The notes beneath the pieces are model-generated. The model saw nothing but the letters and a program-made list of their open reading frames with translations, had not been told where the DNA came from and made no database searches. A program made the translations under genes and the position numbers. Shown here in pieces: positions 1-11,808 of a stretch of 64,000 nucleotides of DNA (position 1 is the first letter of the stretch; each line of letters opens with the position of its first letter). Origin of the DNA: Sphagnum magellanicum (taxonomy: Eukaryota; Streptophyta; Sphagnopsida; Sphagnales; Sphagnaceae); NCBI GenBank assembly GCA_021904315.1, contig CM038917.1, forward strand, positions 16,724,041 through 16,788,040, written 5' to 3'.

Positions 1-83
1 CATGGTATATTTATCCAATTTCATTCAAAATTTAATCAAATGCATAATGAACTTGGATGCATATTGGTGTAATGACATTTGGT
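1..83 (-). repeat. Dispersed repeat, copy 1 (inverted partner at 21,538-21,620)
   Basis: The first 83 bases match the reverse complement of 21,538-21,620 with only a few differences by eye. Similarity stops where the two copies reach the bases around 83 and 21,538. The left limit of this copy lies outside the window. The family is not recognised; the most likely explanation is a fragment of an interspersed transposon. Confidence 0.75.
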
Positions 84-379
84 GTCACATCGTTATTTAA
101 GGTTTTTTTGAATTCTTGGCACATTTGCAATATAATTAAGGTTTATTGAAAAGTTCAATTGTATTATGATTTAAAATATTAAATTTTTTCAACATTTTAT
201 CTAGTTATTTCTGAAATTTTTGAAAATATAAATTATTGCTTTAATTATTGTCAAGGTTGCCCATGTACTACGATGTTGAAATAAAATATGACCATTGAAA
301 ATATTTATCATAATGAAAGGAAATAAATAACATGAGAAACACATATATTGATATAAAAACATTCAGTACAACAAAATGC

Positions 380-498
380 ATCCTTGTACACCAAATGTTC
401 TCACTTGGTCCCACTAAATGGGACGTAATGGGGATGTAACGAAATCACCAATTCACTAAACGGGGACTACTAAACTACACCCACGTTTTATAGTAGTG
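380..498. mobile_element. Candidate terminus of a CACTA-like element (weak)
   Basis: Read on the minus strand, the sequence ending at 498 begins CACTACTATAAAACGTGG. It is followed inward by near-repeats of an ACTAAAyGGGrC motif around 412-475, the layout of a CACTA end with subterminal repeats. The matching end would lie left of the window, so neither a target duplication nor a transposase can be tested. Short motif matches of this kind also occur by chance. Confidence 0.25.
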
Positions 499-1739
499 AT
501 TTGACAAAATTACCTTAGCTAGGCAAGCCTAGGCTCAAGCACAACAACATCTTTGATTAAATTACATATGAAAAGACACGCCATTATTTGATTTTTTATC
601 TCCAAAATATATTTGACTTTTTCTTTTTATTCTTTGTTTTTTGTAGTCATCTCCTTTACTTCAAAGTCATCTTGAACTATCTTCTTTTTGTCTTTCAACT
701 TCTTGGACAACAATTTTATTTTGTTCTCAAAATTGTATGTAAAAAAAGAGCTTTTCGGTAAATCATGAACTAAACAAAAGTTGAAACTCTCTTAAATACA
801 AGTCAATTTATGAAACATTATTTGGTAAGAAAGATTTTATTTGTAAGTTATTGCATGCACATGTGGAATCAAGGTTCTTCTTGGAAGATGTTTCATTACA
901 TCACCTTATGAAGCCTTCTATGAAATGGTAAAATATGTAGTGCATAAAGGAAAAACAAAAAAAATGATAGTATTTGAATGGAATTGTCTCTCATCTTCCA
1001 AAGCTCACATTGCCAAGATATTTGCAATTAAACACATTTAAGATACATGTAGTCATTCCCATGGTACCATGTATATGAGTATCTTGAATAGTGGAAATGT
1101 GTAACCTAATATGTGAAAAACAAAATCAAGATCAATGTATCAAATTTTTTTGTCTTGATCTATTTGTTGTCATTCATGTCCATCTTCTTTTGTGTGCTCT
1201 TCAATTCTATTGGGACATTGTTTGACATTGTCAAAGTGATGAAGAGAATATCCAACATTGAATTCGCAAAACCTTTTAATTTAGAAGGGAAGAATGGATT
1301 GATAATTTTCTACACAATTTCAGTAGACACTAATATTTAGTGACAATGTGATGTGATGAAAAGTAATTTGAATCATAAAGCATAAAAGCCAAAATCTGGT
1401 AGAAAATTTGTTGAAAACTAAATATGATATTATACACATATATTGGCCTACTTGAAAATTAAAATGGGAAATAATTTAACGTCATGGTTGATTGTTTCAC
1501 AAAACTAGTAGTTTAGGTTATAGATCTTGCAAGATTTTTAAGGTTTTTAATAATGTGCTTGTTGTTGCATATATACTCATGTTGAATTTCTACAACCAAA
1601 ATTGAACACACATCTTGATATGTTTTCTTAAGTTGGTAGGGTGAACCCATCCTTGGGTGGTACCACTAGGATTTATTTCAAAAAATGGTTAAAAAATCGA
1701 AAACAACCAGATCATCTACATGCGCCTTGACTTTAAATG
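499..1739. other. AT-rich intergenic DNA
   Basis: No supported gene. A 75-codon plus-strand open frame at 1,113-1,340 is hydrophobic and AT-driven, with no recognisable domain or gene context. The LINE 3' part begins near the right edge; its exact 3' end is not visible because no clear poly(A) tail or target duplication was found. Confidence 0.6.
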
Positions 1740-1754
1740 TTTTCACAATTATAA

Positions 1755-4264
1755 ATGGACATGCGCCCTGAGCAAGGACTTGAGGAACCCTCGATACACT
1801 ACTTCAATAACTTCTATTTTCTTAGAATCCACCCAAACCTCACAAGCATAGCTTGTGGAACACACCAGCGTGTTGAAGAGGTCATAGCAACATCCATAAT
1901 ACGTAGCTTTGCACGGTGACAATTCAACGTGAACAATGAGTGCCTATTGGCAACTGCCAGACGTTCCATTGCACTATCCAAGTTTGAGGTGGTCTCGAGT
2001 AGGATCCCTAAGTATTTAAAGATCTGCACACATTCAAATGCATTACCTTCAAACACAAACTCTTAACATGGGTCAGCAGAATTGAGCACCATGACTTTTG
2101 TTTTTTTCACATTCACCGTAAGCCCACATTCAACACAAAATTGTTGGAGCGTGTCTAACTATTGCTATAGTCCCACCTTTAACTTCGACATCGGAGCGTA
2201 GTCATTTGTAAAAAGCAGCAGCCATACGTGTAAATCTGCTAGGGCAGATGCATCACACACTCTACTATCCAAACGCCCCTCTAGGGCATCTAAATATAGC
2301 CCAAATAATAGGAGGCTGAAAGGACAGCCTTCCTTCACACCTTGTTAGCACCTGAAGCTGGAGGTGACATGCTCGCTTGGGTGGTTGATGCATATGGTAT
2401 CTTTGGCATACATTGCTTGCAAGCATCGCAAGAAACGTCCTTCCACCTTGAAGCTAGTCAACACCTGCCATAACACTTCACGCAACACAATATCAAACGC
2501 ATTTTTGAAGTCCACAAAGCAACAATAAAGTGGTTTATTTTTCGCCTTGTTCTGTTCTATAAGAGTTCGCAATATGAAGAGTTGGTTAGTGGTGCGGTAA
2601 TCTTTGAAACCCAGCTTGACCTTTGGCACCAGCCCATGTTGTTTAACCCATTCGTTCAACCTTTTGTCAAGGATCATAACGAATAGCTTTGCTAGGATAG
2701 GCCTAACTGTTATCCCCTTGTAGTTGTTGAATTAAAAAACATCGCCCCTTCTAAAGAGCACATGGACCACCCTAGTTGAAAGGGCCTTTAAAAAGCCTTC
2801 CGCCAAAAAACAATTGAATGTTGTCAATAATGGCATGTGTAGTAGCTCTCGCATCCAAAATGAACTCAGCTTTCATACTATTTAAACCAGTAGCCTTGTT
2901 CCTTTCTAGCTTTTTCAACGCTTAAAGCAACTTAATAAGTGTTATATCTATGTTCAGGGTGTGGCTCGGTGAAGGTTCTGTCACTTGAGCCAAATGATCA
3001 GCTCACAACCATACGGGTGGAAGAGATTAACCAACCAGCCCACGGAAGCCTTCTAAAAGCGTAATTGCACTGATCTTGTCCACAACAAGTGCCTTTGGCC
3101 AGTACTTTTTCCAGAACAAGAGCGCATCCACCTTGGCAAACACACACATATGTTGAGCTCTTACAGTTTCCTAAATTTTTTTTTTCTTTTTAATAAATTT
3201 TTAGGTTTACTTTCCTGATGTTTAGCAATGTGCGAATCAGGGTTGGCTTTTAGCAAGAGCCTTAGTTCATGTTTTGTTATCTGGCAGTCAACATCAAACC
3301 AGGGTTTATGGCAGTGTTTCTCTTTGCAACTCCCTCCCAAAAGCTTGTTGCCAAAAGTAGACTCTACTACAACACCCACGCATTGCTCCAACAGGTCAGC
3401 TGACCCATCTTCCCCCAAATGCCTAATTAAATAAACAACCCACAGGTTTCTAAGACTCGCTGTTAGGGCTAGCCGATATTCTTCAACTTTTCATTTATCA
3501 TATTTGAACCTAGGCAAGAATTTTTTTGTTTCAATCATATGTTGTGGTTCAACAAAGCTACAATCGATGCTCAATTGTAGGTGCAATGAACTGTGGCTAA
3601 AGTCTCCCCCCACCACGTAATAGCGAGTGCCATCTATTATCACCTTGAAATGTGGAGCAGCTTGCCAAACTGTGGGTGAACCAACAATATAATCGATAGT
3701 GTTGCATCCCCCATTTGCCAAACAAGTGAACTCCCCTAATTCGTCACCAAGCGTCCGGCCATTAAGGATGAGTAGCCTAGTGTCACAACATAGGTCCAAG
3801 AGCTCATGGCCCGAGTTGCCAACACTGGCATCGCGGTTCTATCGCTTAACCACAACACATGGTTGCTTAGTTTCAACGATCTCAGACACTTATAACAATT
3901 CACAAAAGTCACTAGTGCTAATGGTGTTTAGTAGCACTACAGTATGTGCATTAAAATCCTCTCCCAATAATACTATGCCCCCTAGAGTTTGAACTTCTAC
4001 TAAATATTTGTTACTAGGTTTTGGAACAAGGATTCACTTTTGTGTTTGGAGCCAACAGGGGCAACGTACACCATGCAAACAAACAAGTCAAGGGCAGCAC
4101 CCTATGGACCCGTAGCAATAGATAAGAATTGTGGCTTCCTTCCTTCCACTGTGATAGGTTTGGGCTGAGGTGACTATAGAAGTAAGCAACAACACCCCCT
4201 CCCCCCCCCCCGTTATGTTTTATCACTTTTGTTTTTCCCAGCTACACAATGCACGCTACCATGA
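1755..4264 (-). pseudogene. LINE ORF2 pseudogene: endonuclease C-part, linker, reverse transcriptase
   Basis: The endonuclease part (3,799-3,491) shows DLCCDTRLLILNGRTLGD, FTC and IDYIVGS, the usual substrate-side motifs of LINE AP-type endonucleases. The linker has the KPWFDVDCQ motif. The reverse transcriptase part (2,677-2,345) shows GFKDYRTTNQLFILRTLIE and CFVDFKNAFD (motif A, catalytic Asp). The place expected for the YADD box, near 2,201-2,213, reads FTND. Further down FKYLGILLETT and a conserved C-terminal stretch (DLFNTLVCSTSYACEVWVD) are readable. Several frame changes separate these blocks. An 11-C run at 4,201-4,211, poly-G in the coding sense, lies at one of them. The element cannot make a working polyprotein. 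Confidence 0.87.
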
Positions 4265-4265
4265 G

Positions 4266-5222
4266 TGTTAGAACCCTAACCTTCAGCATGCGTCCAAGGC
4301 AAGGGCTTACGAAGGTGTGGACCAAGAATGAGCCTGGGAGTCACATTTCATGTTCCTGAGAGTGTAACAAAGTGTGAAGGAATGAACCCCCACACTCCCA
4401 AATGAGCTCCCACTTTGGGAGTTGGAGTCCCAGTGGACTTTCGAATCTTTAGAGGGCGATTACAGGGGTCAAAACTCATTTGATTGAAAAGTTTTTTATA
4501 TCATTAGAAAGCGCTTTGAACGTAGATGTCTAAAATGGGCTTGCATCACTTATTTGGATACTAAAGACATAAGTTATGGCCGAAAGAAAAGCCGGGAGAC
4601 AAATGGCCAATTTGACTCCCGACCATTAAAAGTCGAGAATCGCCCCGATTTCCTTATGTGTAGGTGGTGTGCCACATACCGTTGAAAAACTCTTGATGAG
4701 CGTTACAACTTCAATTTAAACCTCACCTCAATCAGAGGTCTACACACAAAGTTATGGACCTCACCTCAATTAGAGGTTTACACACAAAGTTATGAGCCTC
4801 CAAAGTTATGAGAGTCCCTATTTCAGGAATTTCAAAATTGCCACTTGGGAGTCCCAAGACAAAATGCCATTAGGTGCTAGCCCTGTGGCTAGGTAGAAAG
4901 TATACTATAAGGGGGAAGGTGGTGGCTTCCCCCAAATCCGAACTGTGGTGAGTCTTGTGAATCCATGTTTACTCGTGGCTTGTTAGTGCAACAAAAGTGC
5001 TCCAGCTATGCACTAACCAACTTGTTGTTTGGTTTGTGCAGGTCCGTGTGAATAATTAAGTTATTAATCAATCTTCCTAGTTCCTATCTGGGAGCTCTAG
5101 CACACCTTTCTACCCCCCAAGTGCTACGAACCAAGGAGCATGCCTAAACTCCTTACTCTTCCGTTATTTTCACCTTAGACTTACATTTAAATCTATTAAA
5201 GAGCTTGGGAGCGCATTAACGA
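4266..5222 (+). mobile_element. Solo LTR A, inserted in the LINE endonuclease
   Basis: This 957-bp block interrupts the LINE endonuclease between the EGFDS motif and the downstream GKTK motif. It begins TGTTAG and ends TTAACGA, close to a TG...CA layout. Flanks are ATGAG (4,261-4,265) and ATGAA (5,223-5,227), an imperfect 5-bp target duplication. Most of its length aligns, inverted, with 5,536-6,358; shared landmarks include the GGGAGTC-type repeats, a CACAGTT/CACAGCCCGGA block and the GAGCGC end. No internal retroelement coding lies beside it, so a solo LTR left by recombination is the best reading. Confidence 0.72.
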
Positions 5223-5432
5223 ATGAATCAAACCCTTCAACATGTGGCAAATGTTGGCTTGGGAAGTGCCAAGTTTCAATTAGTAAGATGAAGTCAACAC
5301 CCTGAAACAACTTTAATATTTGCACCCCCATTTCCAATTTATTTACTTGAATCTCTACCCGGGTTGATGAAAGGATTGAATAGTTAGGCCCACGTTCATT
5401 TCCTCCATACATTCGGTAGCACCCCCGTGCAT
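5223..5432 (-). pseudogene. LINE endonuclease N-terminus fragment
   Basis: The minus strand encodes the start of the LINE endonuclease, including LFQGVDFILLIETWHFPSQH and LPHVEGFDSF. These match the conserved xTETWH and LPHVEGF motifs of this LINE group. The frame ends abruptly at solo LTR A on one side and at the CACTA end (5,433) on the other. Across the CACTA element the same frame continues at 14,871 upward, through one copy of the CAT duplication. Confidence 0.85.
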
Positions 5433-5460
5433 CACTACTACATATTGTGCCTTTTTGCGA
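5433..5460 (+). repeat. Left terminal inverted repeat of the CACTA element
   Basis: 28 bp from CACTAC to TTTTTGCGA. It pairs with 14,839-14,867. The outer six bases and the inner nine or so are shared; the middle is diverged and differs by one base in length. Confidence 0.88.
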
Positions 5461-5535
5461 AGGGAAAAACAAAGAACCGGAAGGGTTTACAAAGCAAAAA
5501 CAACCTGTCATATTTGCGATGTGACACGCATTGCA

Positions 5536-6358
5536 TGACGCGCTCCTAAGTCACGGGGTGAAACCCACTTGAGGGTTTCACAAAGTCAAGTTGCAGAAAT
5601 TGTGACTTAGTAGCATGCTCCCGGCTTCCAACTCTAAAAAGGGGTAGAAGGTCGAGTTGGGAGCCCAGGGATTAGACTAAGAAGAGGGACTAGTTTAGCT
5701 TGTGTGAATCTACATCCAAAAAAAATCAACCCAAAAAGGTTAGTTTAGCATTCGGGACACCCTTGGGTGTTGGGACTTGCCACGGGCACTTGGACACACA
5801 AGACTCACCACAGCCCGGACTTGGGAGTAAGCCACCACCTTACTCCCTATAGTATTCTCTGCGGCTGGTCGCCGAGGCTACATCCAAATGGCACATTTTG
5901 TTGGGACTCCCGAAATGGAGTCCCGAAATTGTCCTGGTTGGACTCCCGAAACTTTGAACGGTCATAACTCCCGACTGTGGAGTCCAATCGCGACGAGGTC
6001 TAAACCAAAGTTGTAGCCCTCGTCGAGATCTTTTCAACGCCATGTCGCACTCTCAATTCGGACGTCGGGAAGAGGTCAATTCCCGACTTTTAGTGGTTGG
6101 GAATCAAACTGCCAGTTTGACTCCCGGCCCTTTTTTTGCCCATAACTTGGGCTGCAGATGTCCGAATGGCCAATGCGAGGCCATTTTCGATATCTAAGTT
6201 TCAAGACCTTTCCAATGACATTAAGAACATTTCAATAAGAGTGTTTTGGGCCTTGCTGTCGAGCTCTGAACATTCGGGAGTCCCAGAGAACTCCAAATCT
6301 CTAACTTTTCCAAGTGTTGGGCTTCACCCCCACACTTGGCCAAAGTGGGGTTGCGACA
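5536..6358 (-). mobile_element. Solo LTR B, inserted in the CACTA left end
   Basis: This 823-bp block is flanked by a perfect 5-bp duplication, TTGCA, at 5,531-5,535 and 6,359-6,363. On the plus strand it begins TGACGCGCTCC and ends GGTTGCGACA, so it has TG...CA ends and a short TGTCG/CGTCA inverted repeat. It is a diverged inverted copy of solo LTR A. Removing it and one duplication restores an uninterrupted CACTA subterminal region. No gag or pol remains nearby. Confidence 0.85.
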
Positions 6359-6363
6359 TTGCA

Positions 6364-6800
6364 CCTTGTGGTTCACCAACCATCGCTAATATATAATGTA
6401 CCTTAAATCATTGCGGCACTTTTGCGACATATACTAGAACCAAAACTTTGCGACCCTCTCAGTCTCCGTGCACTCTAGCGATATTCCACAGTTCGCACCT
6501 CTTAATCATACTCACAACATCGCAAATTTTAAAATACACAAAGTATCGCAAAACACTTTAAGACTCACAAGAAATCGCAATCTTGCGTTATTCGGTGCAT
6601 CGCATTTTGCGTTTGAATATGTATCGCAAACCTCATCACAAATTTTTACAAAAGTTTCCGGTGTTGGACGTATCACAAGTTGCGATGTGTGTTAGTTCGC
6701 AAAGTAGTAAAAGGGATCCTGGAGAAGGAAGTTTCGCAAAAGGTTTCGCAATGTCATCTAATTTATCACGGCCTTTTTTAAGTCGCATAAAATTTCGGTG
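6364..6800. repeat. CACTA left subterminal repeats (TCGCAA/TTGCGA)
   Basis: More than a dozen copies of TCGCAA, TTGCGA or one-base variants occur in both orientations, for example near 6,433, 6,520, 6,547, 6,600, 6,627, 6,683 and 6,737. In En/Spm-type elements such subterminal motifs are bound by the TNPA protein to bring the ends together. That role here is inferred from position and density. Confidence 0.8.
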
Positions 6801-6976
6801 ACATTGAGGTAGTACATGCGGTAGTGCAAAGGAGAGTAGTACAAAGTTCCCAAAGGGCCTACTCCCGGAACTATAAAGGCTGAAATTCGCTAAAGACTTT
6901 GACACAATGAACATTGTGGAGTAATATAGAACCACAAGCCTCAATGGCAATTTGCATAAAAATAATGAGTAGTACA

Positions 6977-9900
6977 TTATACGTGGTCATCATCCACCTC
7001 AGAGGTTGTAAGCACAACCTCTGGTTTCTCACCTAGAATAGAATGGGACCGTGGCACATATGTGACAACAAGTGACCACTCCTCTGGGTTTGGGGGATAA
7101 GGAAGATAAAAACATTGTTCTACATGACTGGGAAAAGTAAATGGCTTTGAAGTTTGCCAATGAGATGGCTGATAACTGGTGGTAGATGTCTTTAACCGTG
7201 TGTGTCCACACTCATCCTGAACTACAGTGCAATTTGCACTAGCAAGGTTCACTTTAAACCACTTGCACTTAAACACATACTCTTCAAACTTTGAATGTGC
7301 ATCATAAAATACCACCAAGATCTCTTCCAGCTTTCCATAATGTGGCACAATATCTTGAACAATATTCCTGTCATGCCGACTACTTCTAGAGTCCTGAATG
7401 AATTGCCCTTGAACTCCACAGTTAAAGGTGCGACCCCTCTTTTCATCCATAGTGGAAATCCTGAAATTAATATTGTGTTAGGCATTGTGAGTCAACAACT
7501 TATATGATAATAGAAACTTCATGCCCATAAAAATCATCCTAGAACATTCTAAAAAACTTGTCTGGAATGTGAAGATGAGTTAATATGCCTAATGAAATAG
7601 AAAAAATAAATACCTGAAATGTCTTCCTTATGTCCACATTGTTGAACGTGTTGTCACAACTCTCTGTGTTCCATGAACAATGGTGCGAACATCATCTGTG
7701 ATCTCTGGAAAACATGATATACTTTCTCCTTGTGCCAACAATTGATCCACTTCAGCCAACTTCTCTTTCATGTACTTATGCAACGTAGGAAAAATCCTGG
7801 ATCTCCCACTCATACTTTTGGCATTCTCATAGAAGTTCCTCCACTCTTCCATGACATTGCTATTATTCAACATGAATGTGGTCAACTGAATTAACTTTAT
7901 AGGTAATAACATACGTGTTTGGATGGCACCAGTCAAACGGTCTTCCTCCTCTTCTCTTTCCTCCATCCAAACATGAAGGCATGATGGATCTATAGTGGCC
8001 AAGATGTTGGTGCAATAAAACATGTTCTCTGCTACCAAGTGTCATGTTGCCATGCTTCCTTCCACTCGTGCATGGTTACGGACATAACCCTTTAATACTG
8101 CCATATATCTTTCAAGCCAATACATCCACCGACAATGCACAGGACCAACAATGGCTATTTCATCCACAAGGTGAACTAGTAAATGCACTTGACAATAAAA
8201 AAATGATGGAGGGAAGGCCTCCAACTTGCATACCACCTCTGCTGCTATTACCCTCATTCTTGGAATCTCCTCTACAAATAACTCCTTTGAGCATACCCAT
8301 TTCAACAGATATCCCAATGACCAAAGAGCATCTTGTACTTCTGCACTGGCTAAGCCTATTATTGCCACAGGCAATATGTGCTGCAGTAAACGATGATAGT
8401 CATGTGTCTTCAGATACCTTGGCCACTTGTGGTCATCGTCCCTACCAAAAGCTTTTTGAAGATTAGCTCCATAACCTGCAACAAGGATCCATAAAATTAT
8501 ACAAAAGTATTCTAGACATCCAACAGATAACCGACTATATTTCAAACTCTTTTTCCAGTATAAGGCATACAAATTTAAATATAAATAAAAGCAACATAGT
8601 ACTTTTAAATTCAACCCTTGCCATCAAAGTTCAAACCTGTAGGGAATCGCATCTCTCCTATGCGATTTCGAAAGTCTTTTCTTTCCTATGTAGTAAGTGT
8701 CCATGGAGCTGATGGTCGCTGCTCAATACCTGTGTTAGGATCAACAGTAATCCACACATCGGGATGCCTCTCAAAATCCTCATAGGCCTCCCTAAAGTTA
8801 CTATCCTTCTCTCCATAGAGCTGTTTTATGATAGCCTTTCCCACATTTCCCTCAATGTGCATGGGGTCCAAGAGATGACGTATTTTCAACTCACCCCAAT
8901 AGGGCAAGCTGTTGAGTATACCCCACCTTGTTAATCCACTACCCTCAAACACCATAGAATCATTTGGGTCAATAACTCTATTGGCCACATCCCTCCAATA
9001 TGCAAAAGTGGTAGCTTCTGGAATATCACGCTCATCACCATAAGGCATGTCAAAAGATGAAAATAAAAGTGGGTCTGATCTCATATCATGTCCTAGTGGA
9101 AGAAACTTTGTATGGCCAAGGTAAACAATTTTGCGAAGATGGCTTGAGTATTTAGCCATGTCCTCCAAACTTGGGCCACGTAGAGCAGGCCTTGTAGCCT
9201 TGAGTTTGCAGTCCACTTACAAAACCAAACCCTGATTGTAGAAAAGCTGAATATTAGAATAACAAATAATCACAAAACAGAATAATAAAAAAATATATAG
9301 AGGCATGTGCATGATTTCTTACTAGGATAATCATGCATTGTCCACATGCAGATTGCCCTCAACTTGAATACACGTGGTATTCCTCCAATGGTCTTCCTCC
9401 CATCATATGCCCATACTCCATCCCACAGCGTTTTGAGCTCATCGACCACTAATGCTAAGTAGGTGTCTAGGTTTTTCACCTTACTTGGCCCTGGGATAAT
9501 AAGAGAAAGTAGCAAAAATCCTTTTTTCATAGACAACCATGGAGGAAGGTTGTAATTCATGACAACAACTGGCCAAACAGAGGTAGGTTGTCCCTTTCCT
9601 CCAAGTGAATGTGGACTAACACCATCTGATGCTAACCCCAACCTCACATGCCTAGGGTCACGTTCAAACTCTGGCCATGTTGACTCCACATGTTTGTGAG
9701 CAGGAGAGTCAACCGGTAACTTCATAACACCAGGCTTTGATCGATGTTTGTTATGCCAAACCATTAACTCGGCCAAGTCTGTACATCAATACATGTGCAG
9801 CAAGCGAGGAATAATGGGAAACCACCTTACTGATTTCCTGGGCACCTTTTTAGTAAGCATGTGAGGATCATATCGAGCCTCTTCACATGTACTACACTCC

Positions 9901-10466
9901 GTTAAATGGGCATTGTTCCCATGAAATAGCATGCAATTATTAACACATGCATGGACAATTTGATACTCCATGCCTATGGAGAATAAGATCTTTTTAGCCT
10001 CCTTCCAAGATCTTGGCAAAACCTTTTCCTCAGGCAGCAAGAGGCTATGACAATACTGGAAAATGTCTGACAACATAGTATTGCTTGCCTTGTGTTTTGC
10101 TTGGATGTTTAACAACCCCAGTATGGCTGCTAAACGGCTTAACCTTGCACCTTGAAAAATAGGTGTTTGAGCATGTGCCTCCACCTCTTGCCACTACCGT
10201 TGTCCCTGGGCAGTATGTTGATGATGTGGAACATCTGCATTGGCTCCTTCATCATGTGGGTTGCCAGACATATCATCAACTATGTCAAGTCCAAACCAGT
10301 CAACCATGAAGTCATCCATCGCTTGTTCTTGGTTTGCAGGCAGTGGTGCTTCTTGAACTGGTTGAGAGACACCTTCATCATGAGCAGACAAGTCATTTGA
10401 TGAAGAGTCTGATTTGTGTGGCATGCCCATTTCCCGATATGTTGCTCTCAACCTCCGTGGCAGCAT
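6977..10466 (-). pseudogene. TNP2-type CACTA transposase (Transposase_21, DUF4218, DUF4216), broken
   Basis: Start ATG at 10,466. Inferred exons are 10,466-9,323, 9,231-8,637, 8,475-7,614 and 7,460-6,977, all with GT-AG borders. Exon 1 holds the N-terminal TNP2 region (HACVNNCMLFHG, WFPIIPRLLHMY) and the core RLGLASDG, WPVVVMNYNLPPW, IIPGP and MWTMHDYP motifs. Exon 2 has KYSSHLRKIVYLGHTKFLP and HLLDPMH-EGNV. Exon 3 carries the DUF4218-like region (THDYHRLLQHILPVAI). The last exon carries a DUF4216-like region (GKLEEILVVFYD, FKCKWFKV). In-frame stops are at 10,194 (TAG), 9,786 (TGA), 8,686 (TAG), 8,042 (TGA) and 7,628 (TAA), with a frameshift near 9,176. Several stops fit C-to-T change, as expected of methylated silent DNA (inference). 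Confidence 0.9.
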
Positions 10467-10633
10467 GTCTTCAGAGGGCCGAATATTCTATGCAATACCA
10501 AATCCAGAAGATCTTAACTATATACCAAGCATAGTTGCATATTACATTATAAATAAAAAATGCCAAAATGCATGTATATAGATATGGTATGTTATGTCTT
10601 AAACAAAGTACATAGTTCAGAAATGGTGGAATC

Positions 10634-11781
10634 CTAACTCCATTCATAGTGTGTAAACAACTCATCTCCTGATCTGATGGTCCTAGTAGCTATAACCAGG
10701 CAATGGTCTTCATGATAAGTCTAGCCATATGGTGCTGGAGGAGGTCCCTCAACAAAAACCCACTCACAATTAGCCCTACGCTTAAGATGAGTCCCCACTG
10801 TACTGTTGATGAAACCAGCAATGTTTCCAGAACGTATGGGGTCTCCATCTATCACCCTCACATCACTATGCCTCCTAGTGCTACCAACAAAGGTGTCCAT
10901 CTCAAGAGCAAAGGTCTTCCACTCAGGATGTTGTGTGAGGATCCTGTTCCAATGTCTTCTCTTATATATAGGCCCACCATAAGGGAACAAAGTAGGACCC
11001 TCTCTACGACATCTAGCTGAATCCTCTACAATGATGTCCTCACAAGCATATACTCCATAGCCATGCCTCTCTCCAAGTGTAGAAGTCTTAACAATCCATC
11101 GTCTACCCCAAACCACAACCTCCTCATCATAGGGCAAACTATCAAGCAACCCAAGAACTGCAGGGTTCCATGATTGGATAATATTGGCACATTTGCCAGT
11201 GAACTCACACATACCCCATCTGCCTTCAACAATAGTCCTAGCATGACCCTCACTTGGACATTGTGCTTTGGATCGCTGTCTAACGAAGGGCACATGTGGC
11301 CTTGCCTCATGCTGTGGCTTATTGGCCTCATGAGAGGTACCAATCCCTACAGCAAATGCTTGCGAAAGTGCATTTCCTATGGCAGCTAAAACCCCTTGTG
11401 ATAGAACATAGGGTGGTGGTTTCATACAGGAACCCTATTACATTCAAAAAACCACAACAAACCATGGAAGTGAAAATAGTTTCAAAGAGGATTTCATGAC
11501 AAATAACATGTATCAAAGAGGAAAAAATGACAATGGTAAATGACACTTACCACATGAGATGAAAAAGTTCTTGGAATAAGACCACGATGACGCCCAAATC
11601 GCTAAATGTGTTGAGCACAAACATATGACTTTTGTGAAATCTGACCAACGCACTTGGTGCATTGGCAAAACTGCCGAGGTGGACCACGAGGAGAATGAGA
11701 CACCTCTACCTGCGTATGAGCTGATGTGCCTTCATTTGAGGAGGATGAGTCACTAGTGGAGACAATGGAAGAGGAAGACAT
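10634..11781 (-). pseudogene. SET-domain-like protein carried by the CACTA element, broken
   Basis: Two exons (11,781-11,551 and 11,434-10,634) are joined in phase 0. The first is serine-rich and has a CQCTKCVG...YVCAQH cysteine/histidine cluster like the N-terminal zinc-binding segment of CACTA transposases. The second carries, in SET order, GYGVYACEDI, TLFPYGGPIY, FALEMD, VIDGDP, GNIAGFINST, ANCEWVFVEG and a final IRSGDELFTHYEW. These resemble the GxG, RFxNHxC and GEELxxDY blocks of SET lysine methyltransferases. The usual NHSC is replaced by NST. In-frame TAG codons at 11,602-11,604 and 10,721-10,723 break it. It ends about 170 bp before the transposase ATG on the same strand. A decayed structural protein with a SET-like fold but no activity is the main alternative. 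Confidence 0.62.
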
Positions 11782-11808
11782 ATCATCTGTCACATTAATA
11801 CAACACAA

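Larger units (their letters stand above)
1740..5432 (-). mobile_element. LINE retrotransposon, 3' part (ORF2 side), interrupted
   Basis: Minus-strand non-LTR retrotransposon. Reading right to left, the fragments are the endonuclease N-terminus (5,432-5,223), endonuclease remainder (about 4,260-3,490), linker (3,418-3,160), reverse transcriptase (2,680-2,180) and C-terminal region (2,060-1,755). The order matches plant LINE ORF2. A 957-bp solo LTR splits the endonuclease. The 5' remainder lies beyond the CACTA element at 14,868-15,733. Joining across the CACTA target site keeps an open reading frame, which supports a single original LINE. Frameshifts and stops show it is long dead. Confidence 0.87.

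Noticed and set aside
1113-1340. 75-codon hydrophobic frame
   Set aside because: It is AT-driven composition with no homology signal and no gene context.
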